A DNA stretch of 64,000 nt from Hanstruepera marina (GTDB lineage: Bacteria > Bacteroidota > Bacteroidia > Flavobacteriales > Flavobacteriaceae): NCBI RefSeq assembly GCF_019880635.1, contig NZ_JAINVX010000001.1, positions 1,406,001 through 1,470,000 on the forward strand, in the 5' to 3' direction. The position numbers were made by a program, and so were the translations under genes. This document shows positions 38,488 to 47,387 of this stretch, piece after piece (position 1 is the stretch's first letter; each line of letters begins with the position of its first letter). Below the pieces are notes generated by a model. It ran no database searches, was not told where the DNA came from, and worked only from the letters and a program-made list of their open reading frames with translations.

Positions 38488-40383
38488 TTACATGAGTTGT
38501 GATAATTTAAATCGGGTTTGAATCAGTTCCTGAACCGATTTTATGGCTTTGAAACTGCTTTTAAGCTCTAATCGATCTGCTTTGCTCAATTGTTGTAAAT
38601 CTATAAAACGACCAGAATCATTATGTTTTAAACCTTGCAAGGTTCTAAATCGTAATAAATCTTCAAAACCCAACAAGCAGGCTTCATATATGTCTTTGTT
38701 TTGAGGCTCTAATTCCATTAGTTTTTTGTAACGAGCAACAGTATTGTTTATAGATGCTGTTTTACTAGAAAGCATAAGTAAGCGAGCTGCATCTACCAAT
38801 GGCATCATGGCACGAGCTTTAATATCAAATTGATCTTTATGTTCCCCAGACGACTCTACTAAAAAGTTTCTAAAGAAACTCAATGGAGGCGGATTCTTTA
38901 AGGCGTTTAATCCCAAATAGTTTAAAAATATATCATGGGATTCAATGGCTTCAAATATGTTTTCAGATAAGTTGTCAGCCAAGGCTTTGTTGCCATAAAC
39001 AAAATCAAAATCAAAAAAAATAGTAGATAGTAATAGATTATCCTGATCGGGTTGTGCAATCCATTTTTTAAATTGTGATTGCCATTGAGATAGAGATAAA
39101 CACCATTTTGGATTACTGCCCATCATGTTAGCAGGACAATACTCAAACCCAACTGTATTTAGGTTAGTGGTGATTTTTTTCGCAAGGTTTAAAAAATATT
39201 TTTGTGTGTTGTTGTATTCAGATTCAGAAACATTTTCAAAAACCAAAAAATTATCTTGATCGGTTAATAGTAATTGTTCTTGTCTGCCTTGGCTACCCAT
39301 GGACATCCAAGCAAATGAAGTTGGAGGGTTGCTTGATGTTTCTTTTACTGCTAAATCTATTGCATGTTTAATGATGTTATTATTAATGGCAGAAATTATT
39401 TTGGCAACATAATTAATGGGGAGATTTTGATTTAAATATCTTTTTAGTAAATCCTCACAACGCATTCTAATGTGCTTTAATTCAAGAGGTGTTTGACTAC
39501 GTTTAATTTCTTTTACTAAAACCGAAGCATTGTTTTCGCGGATTACTAATATGTCGTGTTCGGATAAGATGCCTGTTAAGTCTCCATTTGTGGTACCATC
39601 GGTTGTAATACACAGATGTGTTATTTTATGTTGAAGCATCGCAATTTGTGCTTCGGCCACAGAAATATTTTTGGCGTAAGTAATTACTGGTGAGGACATA
39701 ATATCTGTCACTGGAGCATCAATACTCACTTGTCCTGTGGCAATTTTTACACGTAAATCCTTGTCAGTTATTATGCCAATTGGTTTTTTGCTTTCTGTAA
39801 TAATAATGCTACCAACCCGATTGTTTGTCATGATTTTAGCTGCTTCTTTGATACTTGTTTTAGGATTACAATAGATAGGGTTTTTACTATAGTTTGCAGT
39901 TTCAGCATCATTAAAATCAGTTAATGTTGTTTTAGCGAAAATAGGTTTTGGTAAAGACTCATCTTGCCCTAATAATGTATTGGAGGCAAACGATTGCATT
40001 AGGAATTTGTTGGCCTCAATATTTGTAGTGATATATGCCTCTAGTAATTCGGAAGAAACGCTATAAACAATACTTTCTTCTAAAGCTTTGGCAGTCAACT
40101 TATAGTTGCCTTGTCTAATTAAAGCACGTAAACCAAAAATATCACCTTCATCACACTTGTCAACCAAACTGTTTGTTTCCTCGCGATAAAGACCAATAGC
40201 CCCTTCTTTTACAACATAAAAAGCGTTTTTTATAGGCTCGGTGGTTTTAAAAACATACGCTTCTGTCTCAATATGTATAATATTGACAGCCCCAGAAATA
40301 GCCAATAATTGCTCTTGTGTGAGCATGCTAAACGGAGGAAACTGTTTTAGGAAATCCGAAATACGAAGCGCAATGGTGTTCAT
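38488..40383 (-). CDS. CNB-CBS-DUF294 nucleotidyltransferase-like protein
   Basis: 631 residues: a cNMP-binding fold (about 10-135), two CBS domains (about 165-280), a DUF294 nucleotidyltransferase domain (about 305-460; SMGSQGRQEQLLLTDQDN carries the GS and DxD-type residues) and a C-terminal helical domain. The phosphate-binding cassette reads FGLRALIRQGNYKLTA, lacking the Glu and Arg that hold cyclic nucleotides, so cNMP binding is doubtful. The GlnD-like catalytic core could modify a protein or nucleotide. Its constant neighbourhood with acetate symporters suggests control of uptake. Confidence 0.9.
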   Translation of the reverse strand: MNTIALRISDFLKQFPPFSMLTQEQLLAISGAVNIIHIETEAYVFKTTEPIKNAFYVVKEGAIGLYREETNSLVDKCDEGDIFGLRALIRQGNYKLTAKALEESIVYSVSSELLEAYITTNIEANKFLMQSFASNTLLGQDESLPKPIFAKTTLTDFNDAETANYSKNPIYCNPKTSIKEAAKIMTNNRVGSIIITESKKPIGIITDKDLRVKIATGQVSIDAPVTDIMSSPVITYAKNISVAEAQIAMLQHKITHLCITTDGTTNGDLTGILSEHDILVIRENNASVLVKEIKRSQTPLELKHIRMRCEDLLKRYLNQNLPINYVAKIISAINNNIIKHAIDLAVKETSSNPPTSFAWMSMGSQGRQEQLLLTDQDNFLVFENVSESEYNNTQKYFLNLAKKITTNLNTVGFEYCPANMMGSNPKWCLSLSQWQSQFKKWIAQPDQDNLLLSTIFFDFDFVYGNKALADNLSENIFEAIESHDIFLNYLGLNALKNPPPLSFFRNFLVESSGEHKDQFDIKARAMMPLVDAARLLMLSSKTASINNTVARYKKLMELEPQNKDIYEACLLGFEDLLRFRTLQGLKHNDSGRFIDLQQLSKADRLELKSSFKAIKSVQELIQTRFKLSQLM

Positions 40384-40524
40384 GTTAGAAAGTTATGCAT
40401 AATTGTTAGTTTTAAGTATGAGATTTATCATAAAATTGGTAAATAGATATAGCTAAAAGTTCAAGTTATTTTAAAAATATTTGCTTGTTTTTTTGGTATC
40501 TTGTAGTACATAAAATCAATCGAC

Positions 40525-42243
40525 ATGAAATATCTATTTATTTACCTAGTTCTTTTTTTAAGTTACAACAGCTTTTCTCAAGTAGAAGTAACCGAAGCTG
40601 TTAAAAAAAATATTCAAGCTAAAGTAAAATCTGGTGAAAATGTTGGGATATCAATAGCCTATATTGAAGGTGATAAAGTCGATTTTTATAGTTACGGTAC
40701 AACCGATTTAAAACATAATATTCCTGTAAATGAACATACGGTTTATGAAATAGGTTCTATTTCTAAAGTCTTTACCTGTATTATGCTAGCTGATGAAGTT
40801 TTGAATGGCAGCATGAAACTATCGGATCCCATAGCAAAGTATTTACCAAAAGAGGTAACAGTACCTACAAGAAACGATAGAGAAATAACCCTTTTAGATT
40901 TAGCAACTCATACGTCAGCATTGCCCAGAATGCCTGATAACTTTAACCCTAAAGATCCTAGAAACCCCTATGTAGATTATACTCCTGAATTAATATATAA
41001 ATTTTTGTCATCCTATGAATTAACAAGAGATATTGGTTCGCAATATGAGTATTCAAACTATGCCATGGGCTTATTGGGGCATATTTTGGAATTGCATACT
41101 GGTAAAAGCTATGAAGAACTCTTAATTGAAAAAATAGCGCATCCTTGCGGTATGAACAGTACAAGATTGAAGCTAACTGATAGTATGATAAACCATTTAG
41201 CAAAACCACATTCACAAGGTATTGAGGTTTCCAATTGGGATATAACAGGACTTGCTGGTGCAGGAGGTATTCGTTCAACTACCGAAGATATGGTTAAATT
41301 TTTAATGGCCAATATGGGTGTTACCAAGCCCAATATTTATGAAGCTATGAAATTAAGCCAACAAGTGGCTTATGAAAATGAATCAGAAAAATTTAAAATT
41401 GGCTTAGGTTGGCATTATGCCCAAAATGGTGACGATACGATTATTTGGCATAATGGTGCTACTGGCGGTTATAAATCGTTTACAGGTTTTATTAAAGGTA
41501 CCCAAAAAGGGGTAGTGGTATTAGGTAATGCGGATACCGATATAGGACGTTTGGGCATGAAACTATTGGGAGATTCAAGGCCTTTGGAAACACCAAAACC
41601 TTCAATAGCTACAGTCGTAAACAAAGAAATTGAAGCAAATGGAGTTGAATCTGCGATTAAATTGTATCAACAATTAAGGGTTGAGCAATCAGATACCTAT
41701 AAGTTTGATGAAGCCCAATTGAACACCTTGGCTTATAAATATCTGGCAGAAGATAAAAATGCTATAGCATTGGAGCTTTTTAAATTGAATGTGGTATCGT
41801 TTCCTAAAGCTTCCAATCCTTATGATTCATTGGGTGAAGGATATTTAAAAGTTGGGGATACGACACAAGCTATTACCAATTACAAGAAATCATTGGAATT
41901 AAATCCAGCGAATGACAATGCCAAAACAGTTTTATTACAGTTGGGCGTAGATAAATCTAAATTGGTTACAGATGTTGAGGTACCTATTGATGTGTTGGAC
42001 TCTTATTGTGGCCAATATGAATTACAACCCGGATTTATAATAACAGTTACCCGTCAAGAGAAACAATTATTGGCTCAAGCTACAGGTCAACCACAATTTG
42101 AGTTGTTTGCTTCTGCTTACAACAAATTTTATTTAAAAGTTGTGGATGCGCAGGTTACGTTTAATGCAAATGACAAAGGTAAAATAGATAGTTTGACTTT
42201 GCATCAAAATGGACAGAATATGCCAGCAAAGCGGATAGAGTAG
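40525..42243 (+). CDS. Secreted serine hydrolase (beta-lactamase/class C family) with TPR
   Basis: 572 residues with a signal peptide (MKYLFIYLVLFLSYNSFSQ). The penicillin-binding-type triad is complete: SISK (SxxK) near residue 78, YSN in YEYSNYAMGLLG near 177, and HNGATGG near 312. A TPR-like segment (about 400-480: SLGEGYLKVGDTTQAITNYKKSLELNP) and a C-terminal lipocalin-like beta domain follow. Such proteins are periplasmic esterases, peptidases or beta-lactamase relatives; the substrate is unknown. It stands alone, divergent from the DUF294 gene. Confidence 0.9.
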   Translation: MKYLFIYLVLFLSYNSFSQVEVTEAVKKNIQAKVKSGENVGISIAYIEGDKVDFYSYGTTDLKHNIPVNEHTVYEIGSISKVFTCIMLADEVLNGSMKLSDPIAKYLPKEVTVPTRNDREITLLDLATHTSALPRMPDNFNPKDPRNPYVDYTPELIYKFLSSYELTRDIGSQYEYSNYAMGLLGHILELHTGKSYEELLIEKIAHPCGMNSTRLKLTDSMINHLAKPHSQGIEVSNWDITGLAGAGGIRSTTEDMVKFLMANMGVTKPNIYEAMKLSQQVAYENESEKFKIGLGWHYAQNGDDTIIWHNGATGGYKSFTGFIKGTQKGVVVLGNADTDIGRLGMKLLGDSRPLETPKPSIATVVNKEIEANGVESAIKLYQQLRVEQSDTYKFDEAQLNTLAYKYLAEDKNAIALELFKLNVVSFPKASNPYDSLGEGYLKVGDTTQAITNYKKSLELNPANDNAKTVLLQLGVDKSKLVTDVEVPIDVLDSYCGQYELQPGFIITVTRQEKQLLAQATGQPQFELFASAYNKFYLKVVDAQVTFNANDKGKIDSLTLHQNGQNMPAKRIE

Positions 42244-42263
42244 GCGTCAAACACATTCCTATT

Positions 42264-42281
42264 GTATAATTTAAATTATAC
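42264..42281. repeat. Perfect 18-base AT palindrome between convergent genes
   Basis: GTATAATTTAAATTATAC is fully self-complementary and lies between the hydrolase stop and the convergent YdeI-like stop. It may act as a weak terminator or a protein site. Confidence 0.35.
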
Positions 42282-42285
42282 TGAT

Positions 42286-42933
42286 CTATAAAACTTTGTC
42301 TAATTGTTTATGCGAGCCATCACAATTTGGTTTTCGCTTTGAAAGCCCACAAACACAATCGTTAAAGCCATAGCCATCCATAATGCGGCTAACGTTTTTA
42401 TCAATTCGAGATATTCTTGTTTTAGATTGCTTTGGTTTGTTAAAATACAAAAGATAGCCACGTTGGCGTCCCGGAGTCAAATTTTCAAACGCTTGTTTAA
42501 AGTTGTTGTCTTCAGAAAATTTCTGTTTCAATTCTTCAGGCATTTCATAATCAGAAGTACTTTTCTTTTCAACTTGCAGTCCTGACTTTTCAATTTGTAT
42601 AGCTTCTTTTATGTAAGCCTTTATGGTTGGTTCAAGTTCCTCAATTTCTGGCAAGTCCGTAAATCGTATCTGCCTAGCCGATTGTACGTTTTTAGTTTGT
42701 TGTACTAACAACTTTTCTGAATCTTTGAGTAAGGCACCTTTATGAAATAAAACGGCACAATAATTTTTAAATTCGTGAATTAATACAATGTTTTTTCCAT
42801 TATAGGTATAACAAGGGTGCATCCATTTAAATTCTTCCTTTAAGTCACAATCATTTATAATCTCACGAAGCTTGATCAATTCTGGCTTCCATTTCTTAAG
42901 TGCGTTTAGGTATCTATTAACGTTTTCGTTCAT
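42286..42933 (-). CDS. YdeI/DUF1801 protein with C-terminal CDGSH-type motif
   Basis: 215 residues. Residues about 1-120 match the DUF1801/YdhG fold (FKWMHPCYTYNGKNIVLIHEFKNY region); about 130-190 match the YdeI/OmpD-associated C-terminal motif (LTPGRQRGYLLYFNKPKQSKTR). The last 20 residues contain CVCGLSKRKPNCDGSH, an exact fit to the CxCxx(S/T)xxxPxCDG(S/A/T)H iron-sulfur signature. The 3 Cys and 1 His could hold a 2Fe-2S cluster, although the surrounding mitoNEET beta-cap is absent. Function is unknown. It is the first of the accessory minus-strand genes. Confidence 0.8.
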   Translation of the reverse strand: MNENVNRYLNALKKWKPELIKLREIINDCDLKEEFKWMHPCYTYNGKNIVLIHEFKNYCAVLFHKGALLKDSEKLLVQQTKNVQSARQIRFTDLPEIEELEPTIKAYIKEAIQIEKSGLQVEKKSTSDYEMPEELKQKFSEDNNFKQAFENLTPGRQRGYLLYFNKPKQSKTRISRIDKNVSRIMDGYGFNDCVCGLSKRKPNCDGSHKQLDKVL

Positions 42934-42935
42934 TG

Positions 42936-43466
42936 CTATTTTATAGAATCGTTTTGCATTGATAGTGTTTTAATTACATCTAAAAGTCCACCCTCGAACC
43001 CAGATACTTGTTTTATAAAAGGTAAATGGGCACCAATCGACCTGCCTTTATAAATCTTTCCCTCTTTAACCCAAAAAATAAAGGTTTCATTAAAATTGGT
43101 TTTTGTGGCTTTTGTAAATGAACTTGACATTTTAGGGAGGTCAGATTCCATACGAATCAAGAACATGACCTTTTCCTCATCAGGAACAGCTTCAACTATT
43201 TGCAACTTTAAATTTGGCAGGAGCGATTCAATTCTCTTAACGGCAGATTTCAATTCTTCACGACTATTAAATTTTCTACCCTCTGTTGATGTATGCTCAT
43301 AATCTTCAACAAATAACGAGTCAATAAGGTCAATTCTATTTTCATTGTAAACTTCATTAAAATAACGGGACGTTAACTGAAGGTTGGATTGCCGTAAATC
43401 CTTTTCGGGTTTAGCTTTAGAACAAGAAACTGTCATAATCAATAATAGTAAAGTTAGTAATCTCAT
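42936..43466 (-). CDS. Lipoprotein with SnoaL-like (ester-cyclase-type) domain
   Basis: 176 residues: a lipoprotein signal MRLLTLLLLIMTVSCSK, then an NTF2/SnoaL-like fold with the polyketide-cyclase-type pattern SRYFNEVYNENRIDLIDSLFVEDYEHTS-like. It lies 2 bases from the YdeI-CDGSH gene. No catalytic assignment is possible; SnoaL-like lipoproteins of Bacteroidota are mostly uncharacterised. Confidence 0.75.
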   Translation of the reverse strand: MRLLTLLLLIMTVSCSKAKPEKDLRQSNLQLTSRYFNEVYNENRIDLIDSLFVEDYEHTSTEGRKFNSREELKSAVKRIESLLPNLKLQIVEAVPDEEKVMFLIRMESDLPKMSSSFTKATKTNFNETFIFWVKEGKIYKGRSIGAHLPFIKQVSGFEGGLLDVIKTLSMQNDSIK

Positions 43467-43526
43467 ATACTTGTCTGTTATTTGTTAGCAGTGTATTTGT
43501 TTATAGCCTATTATTGGATTTTATTT

Positions 43527-44054
43527 TTAATCAAAATAGTTGTCAGGTACGATAAGGTCTTTTTTTTCCGATTGCCATATCATTGAAAGAATCTTCCAGT
43601 TATTATTAATCTTAACCAGTTGAAAATTGATGATGCCTTTTTCGGCAAGACTATCTGTAGTGTTAAAATGTACTCCATATAGACTAGTGTGTTGAGCAAT
43701 GTCTCCAAAAAATTTCGTTTCACCTTTTATTTCCCATTCTCTTAAATAATCTATACTGTTATTAGATAACATATTTTTCATTCCATCAAAGTATACAACT
43801 GGACTTTTAAGAATGAGGGAGTCTTTTGCGAAATAACCTAGTCTGGCTGATTCTACAAATTGGTCTTTAATAATCCTAAAGTTGGGTTTATTTACTGAAT
43901 CAACTTTTATATTGCCGTAAACGTTGTTAATTGTGTTGAGAATTTCAATTTTATCACTATCGGTTGCTTCCAGGTTTATCTCTTCATTCTTTGTCTTTTT
44001 TTCACAGGAAAAAAAGATTAGAACTATAAGAAAGATTGATAAAAGATTTTTCAT
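43527..44054 (-). CDS. Hypothetical lipoprotein with NTF2-like fold
   Basis: 175 residues: MKNLLSIFLIVLIFFSCEKK lipobox, then a region ending LVKINNNWKILSMIWQSE, the typical last strand of NTF2/SnoaL-like domains. It lies 60 bases upstream of the other SnoaL-like lipoprotein on the same strand, and the two may be distant paralogues. Function is unknown. Confidence 0.7.
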   Translation of the reverse strand: MKNLLSIFLIVLIFFSCEKKTKNEEINLEATDSDKIEILNTINNVYGNIKVDSVNKPNFRIIKDQFVESARLGYFAKDSLILKSPVVYFDGMKNMLSNNSIDYLREWEIKGETKFFGDIAQHTSLYGVHFNTTDSLAEKGIINFQLVKINNNWKILSMIWQSEKKDLIVPDNYFD

Positions 44055-44063
44055 AGATATTGA

Positions 44064-44873
44064 TTAATCAACTTTTTTAAAAACTAACAATTCTTTTGAT
44101 GGGTTGGATAACCATAACCTATTGTTTTCCAATTTATATTTGGTAACAGCTTTTAAGGCGTTCAGAAATTCTGTTTCCGTATTATTTGGGCACATTTTTT
44201 TTGTGCTAGCAATATCTGTAAATCGTAAAATACCGTGCTCAAAAAATAGTTTTCCGTTCATATTGTTACATCCTGCGTATCCTGTAAATGAGTTGTTTGA
44301 TGAATTAATTTCAATTGAAGGTAGTTTGTTTGCAAATTGTGCATTGGAAACGGGATGGCCATTTAATGTTTCCAACACCCAAATGTCATGCAAGCGATAA
44401 TCGGTATTATACTTTCCGCAACCTTCCAATTTTGTAAATTCAGTTGCTCTGCCTTTCATGTAGTCAACAGTTACCGAGTAGGGCATAGTCATGCCAGATG
44501 ATACCTGTACGCATTCGGAATGATTGATTTGAATGTTCAATTTTGCCATTTCGGTATGTAGCCTGTATAGTTTTATATTAGCATCTTGTGCCCGATCAGG
44601 AATGGTATGAGGTGTTAAAATGGAATCACCAATGGTTTTTAGTTTAATCATCCTTTCAGATATAGTCAAGCTCCAAAAAGGTTCTGTGCCATTGGCTTTA
44701 AAATAAACATCGGTTACCTCTTTTTTATCTTTTGCAGGTTTTGTTTGTATTGGTGTTGTTGAATCCAAATTGGTTTTTTGGATTGTGGAGTCCTTGTTCT
44801 TGTCTGCTTTTTTATCAGCACAAGATGAAATTATTAAACAAAGGCTTATCAGTAGTATTGCAAATTTTTTCAT
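44064..44873 (-). CDS. META/COG3650 domain lipoprotein
   Basis: 269 residues: a lipoprotein signal (MKKFAILLISLCLIISSCADKK), a Lys/Thr-rich linker, a COG3650-type domain (about 55-155: FKANGTEPFWSLTISERMI, MTMPYSVTVDYMKGRA) and a C-terminal META/HslJ-like domain (about 165-268: GCNNMNGKLFF and KKMCPNNTETEFLNAL). META domains occur in outer-membrane stress lipoproteins; the function here is unknown. Confidence 0.85.
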   Translation of the reverse strand: MKKFAILLISLCLIISSCADKKADKNKDSTIQKTNLDSTTPIQTKPAKDKKEVTDVYFKANGTEPFWSLTISERMIKLKTIGDSILTPHTIPDRAQDANIKLYRLHTEMAKLNIQINHSECVQVSSGMTMPYSVTVDYMKGRATEFTKLEGCGKYNTDYRLHDIWVLETLNGHPVSNAQFANKLPSIEINSSNNSFTGYAGCNNMNGKLFFEHGILRFTDIASTKKMCPNNTETEFLNALKAVTKYKLENNRLWLSNPSKELLVFKKVD

Positions 44874-44922
44874 GGTTAGTGTTTTTATAGAAATCCACCA
44901 AATACTAAAGATAGTGAATATG

Positions 44923-45456
44923 TTAAAAATAATGGTGGTAATACAAAATCAAAACAGCAATTATTGCCCCTTGTAAGAATTGCATTCCAAGCCCAAATGT
45001 AAATAAATCCGTGAGTTCAATATCGCCATTTCCAGTTAAATAATCGCGATGAAAGCGTGTTGTAATAATTACAAAACGTTCAAAATACACCCCAGCTTTC
45101 ATAATAAATGCAACAAAGAGAACAAACCAAAATCTTGAAGCTAGTTTTTGGATGAGTAGGGTTAATGGAAAAATTAAGGCAGATAAAAAAAGTAACCAAT
45201 AAGCCCATGCATATGGACCAGTTGCTCGATGAATAAAGGCATATTCGTCAGGATTTAGTATCATTCCAATTAGGTAAAAAGGATAGGTGGCAAGAGTATA
45301 AAGAATAATAGTCCAACGTATTACATTTAATGCTTTTTTTGTTTCAAATTTGTTTTTAAAGAAAAATTCTGTTAGCATTAAAGTCAGAATTATTGGAACT
45401 AGGCAGTAAATTAAATTTATATCTATGAGTTCAATAATCCTGTTGTATAATTCCAT
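44923..45456 (-). CDS. Polytopic membrane protein resembling part of NrfD/ActC
   Basis: 177 residues with five hydrophobic segments. The stretch MKAGVYFERFVIITTRFHRDYL closely recalls the conserved 'WFERFVIIVTSLHRD' helix of NrfD/ActC subunits of alternative complex III and related quinol oxidoreductases. The protein is far shorter than NrfD (about 300-450), and no iron-sulfur or cytochrome partner is nearby. It could be a degenerate or minimal relative. The match is from memory of the family. Confidence 0.55.
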   Translation of the reverse strand: MELYNRIIELIDINLIYCLVPIILTLMLTEFFFKNKFETKKALNVIRWTIILYTLATYPFYLIGMILNPDEYAFIHRATGPYAWAYWLLFLSALIFPLTLLIQKLASRFWFVLFVAFIMKAGVYFERFVIITTRFHRDYLTGNGDIELTDLFTFGLGMQFLQGAIIAVLILYYHHYF

Positions 45457-45512
45457 TTTCTAATCGTAATAAGTGGCTTATTTTATTATACGAGCCAATT
45501 TGCAGAGGCTAC

Positions 45513-46346
45513 TTATTGTAATAGCCTAGTTATGGTTTCAATAAATTCAGTGTTCCAATATACATCACTATGGCCACCATTAAATTCTTTTACCTCAATT
45601 AAAGCATGTGATTCGGCATATTGTGATTGTAAAAAATTGGCATCCTCTTTTAGAAAAAAGGGTTCTTCGCTTCCGTATCTTAAATATAAGTCTGGATATT
45701 TTGTTTCTGCATACCAGTGGTTGGATTGAATATCACCGCCAAAGATAGAAAAGCAAAGATAAGTGCCTATTAAGTCAGGTTTGTTGTTTAATAAGCTTAA
45801 TCCAAATCCTGCACCATTGGACACACCATAAAAAAGTCTGTTCTCTTTTTCGTTGGGTTGGTTGTATTTGCTTTCAATTGCTGGTATTAACTCGGTAGTA
45901 AAGTAGGACATATGATCTTGAAATCTATTGACTAACAAAGAATCTTCTTTTCTTTTAGGTTTTCTATCTACATACTCAAAATTCCGGTAGGTTAAATACA
46001 CTCTTTTTTCTCCAAGTTTAGTACTTGTGCTATCGGCAATCTTGTTGTTAGAGAAACTAGCGACAAATATTACGGGCTTTATAATTTGGTTATTAATTAA
46101 AGAGTCTAACAATTCTTTTTTGTTGGTTAAATTGCTGTTGCCATCAGTTGCGTAAATAATAGGATATTTTTCTTCTTTACTAAATCCTTTAGGGAGATAA
46201 ACATTATGCTTACGATATTCAGCCAGACTTTCACTGTAAATAGAGTCGGTTAAAAATTCAGATTTTAAGGACTTTATAGATTTTTGTGATTCACAAGACG
46301 TATTGATAACGACTAAAATCCCAACAAAAAGTAGTTTTAATCTCAT
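45513..46346 (-). CDS. Alpha/beta-hydrolase lipoprotein (esterase D type)
   Basis: 277 residues with a lipobox (LVVINTSCESQ) and the esterase D-like pattern: YPIIYATDGNSN, the nucleophile elbow GVSNGAG near residue 177 (Ser in GxSxG), and a likely catalytic His in FNGGHSDVYW near the end. It is a secreted, membrane-anchored hydrolase or esterase. The closest known types act on ferric-siderophore esters or acyl esters, which cannot be decided here. Confidence 0.8.
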   Translation of the reverse strand: MRLKLLFVGILVVINTSCESQKSIKSLKSEFLTDSIYSESLAEYRKHNVYLPKGFSKEEKYPIIYATDGNSNLTNKKELLDSLINNQIIKPVIFVASFSNNKIADSTSTKLGEKRVYLTYRNFEYVDRKPKRKEDSLLVNRFQDHMSYFTTELIPAIESKYNQPNEKENRLFYGVSNGAGFGLSLLNNKPDLIGTYLCFSIFGGDIQSNHWYAETKYPDLYLRYGSEEPFFLKEDANFLQSQYAESHALIEVKEFNGGHSDVYWNTEFIETITRLLQ

Positions 46347-46399
46347 ATATGATTTTTGGTTTTTTACAAATGACAGTCACGCATTATCAGGGTTAGTTT

Positions 46400-46564
46400 T
46401 TATTTCCCTTTGTTTTTTTTATATTCAATAAAAGCAAGTATTAGTGCTGTAAAACCTAAAATTAAAGCTATTCCGTTGTACCAGATAACAAAATTGGCAT
46501 CTTTTAGTCCGAAATATGTTAGGAATATTCCAGAAATCAAATACATATTCAATTTACTTTTCAT
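46400..46564 (-). CDS. Small two-helix membrane protein
   Basis: A 54-residue frame beginning MKSKLNMYLISGIFLTYFGL and ending LAFIEYKKNKGK, with two hydrophobic stretches (about 8-20 and 31-46). It fits between its neighbours on the same strand and has a charged cytoplasmic-like tail, which supports a real gene. Function is unknown. Confidence 0.5.
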   Translation of the reverse strand: MKSKLNMYLISGIFLTYFGLKDANFVIWYNGIALILGFTALILAFIEYKKNKGK

Positions 46565-46587
46565 ATTGCGTTTTATTCAATTTTTAA

Positions 46588-47310
46588 CTAATCCCACCGT
46601 TTACGTATTTCCACATCAATTATAGTAATCAATTCTTCTATAAGACCTCGTGCGACATTAATTTCGTTGTGAATTCTATTAAATGAACCTATTTGCGTGC
46701 TGATTAAAGAGTTTAAGCGTCGTTCCTCCAATTTTTCTTTTAAAAAATCTATATCATCAACCAATTCTTGAGGATTGATTGGCAATTCGTTATACATATA
46801 AGGTTCTAAAGTATTAATTACAAAATTTTTGTGCCATTCAGACCAATCCTTTAAATGTAAATATTCTTTCTCGTAATAGTATATAATTCTGTCTCGGAGT
46901 GAATCATTTTTAATTAGTGAAAGATTTCCGCCAGATTTTAGTCCTTGATAGGCAGAATTAAAGGGCTGATAATTAAAATATGCTGTACCGGTTAAGCCTA
47001 TTGAGTCAAGACTAATTGTATTCCATTCCTTATTATAAACAGCCAGTAAATATTCAACACATGGGTTAATTCTGTAACTAATAAATCTTTGAAAATCTGT
47101 ATCTTCTTGCTGAAGATTGGTTTTAATTAATTCTAGGGTCTTTTTCTCGTTGTTAAACGTTTTTTGGTCTTCATTAAGGTTGTTTAACTGTAGCGCAATT
47201 AAAATTCCAATAATTATAAGAAGAACCTCGCCCAAAGCATATAACAGGTATTTTTTAACTTTATTGGACTGTACCGAATTCATCCTAATTTTCCGAAATA
47301 TTTTGAACAT
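46588..47310 (-). CDS. DUF6090 family membrane-anchored protein
   Basis: 240 residues with the family N-terminus (MFKIFRKIRMNS then KKYLLYALGEVLLIIIGILI) and one membrane helix, followed by a helical extracytoplasmic domain containing FNSAYQGLKSGGNLSLIKND. DUF6090 is almost restricted to Bacteroidota and is uncharacterised. It commonly appears in accessory regions, as here. Confidence 0.85.
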   Translation of the reverse strand: MFKIFRKIRMNSVQSNKVKKYLLYALGEVLLIIIGILIALQLNNLNEDQKTFNNEKKTLELIKTNLQQEDTDFQRFISYRINPCVEYLLAVYNKEWNTISLDSIGLTGTAYFNYQPFNSAYQGLKSGGNLSLIKNDSLRDRIIYYYEKEYLHLKDWSEWHKNFVINTLEPYMYNELPINPQELVDDIDFLKEKLEERRLNSLISTQIGSFNRIHNEINVARGLIEELITIIDVEIRKRWD

Positions 47311-47387
47311 TACAGAATTCTTTAAATGATATAATAGACTCGCGTATAACTAGCATATTCCTACTACCCAATTTTTAGTTTAGCATT

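Noticed and set aside
38488-40383. A second cyclic-nucleotide sensor responding to the cyclase at 8326
   Set aside because: Its binding cassette lacks the Glu and Arg that contact the cyclic phosphate, so sensing is unlikely.
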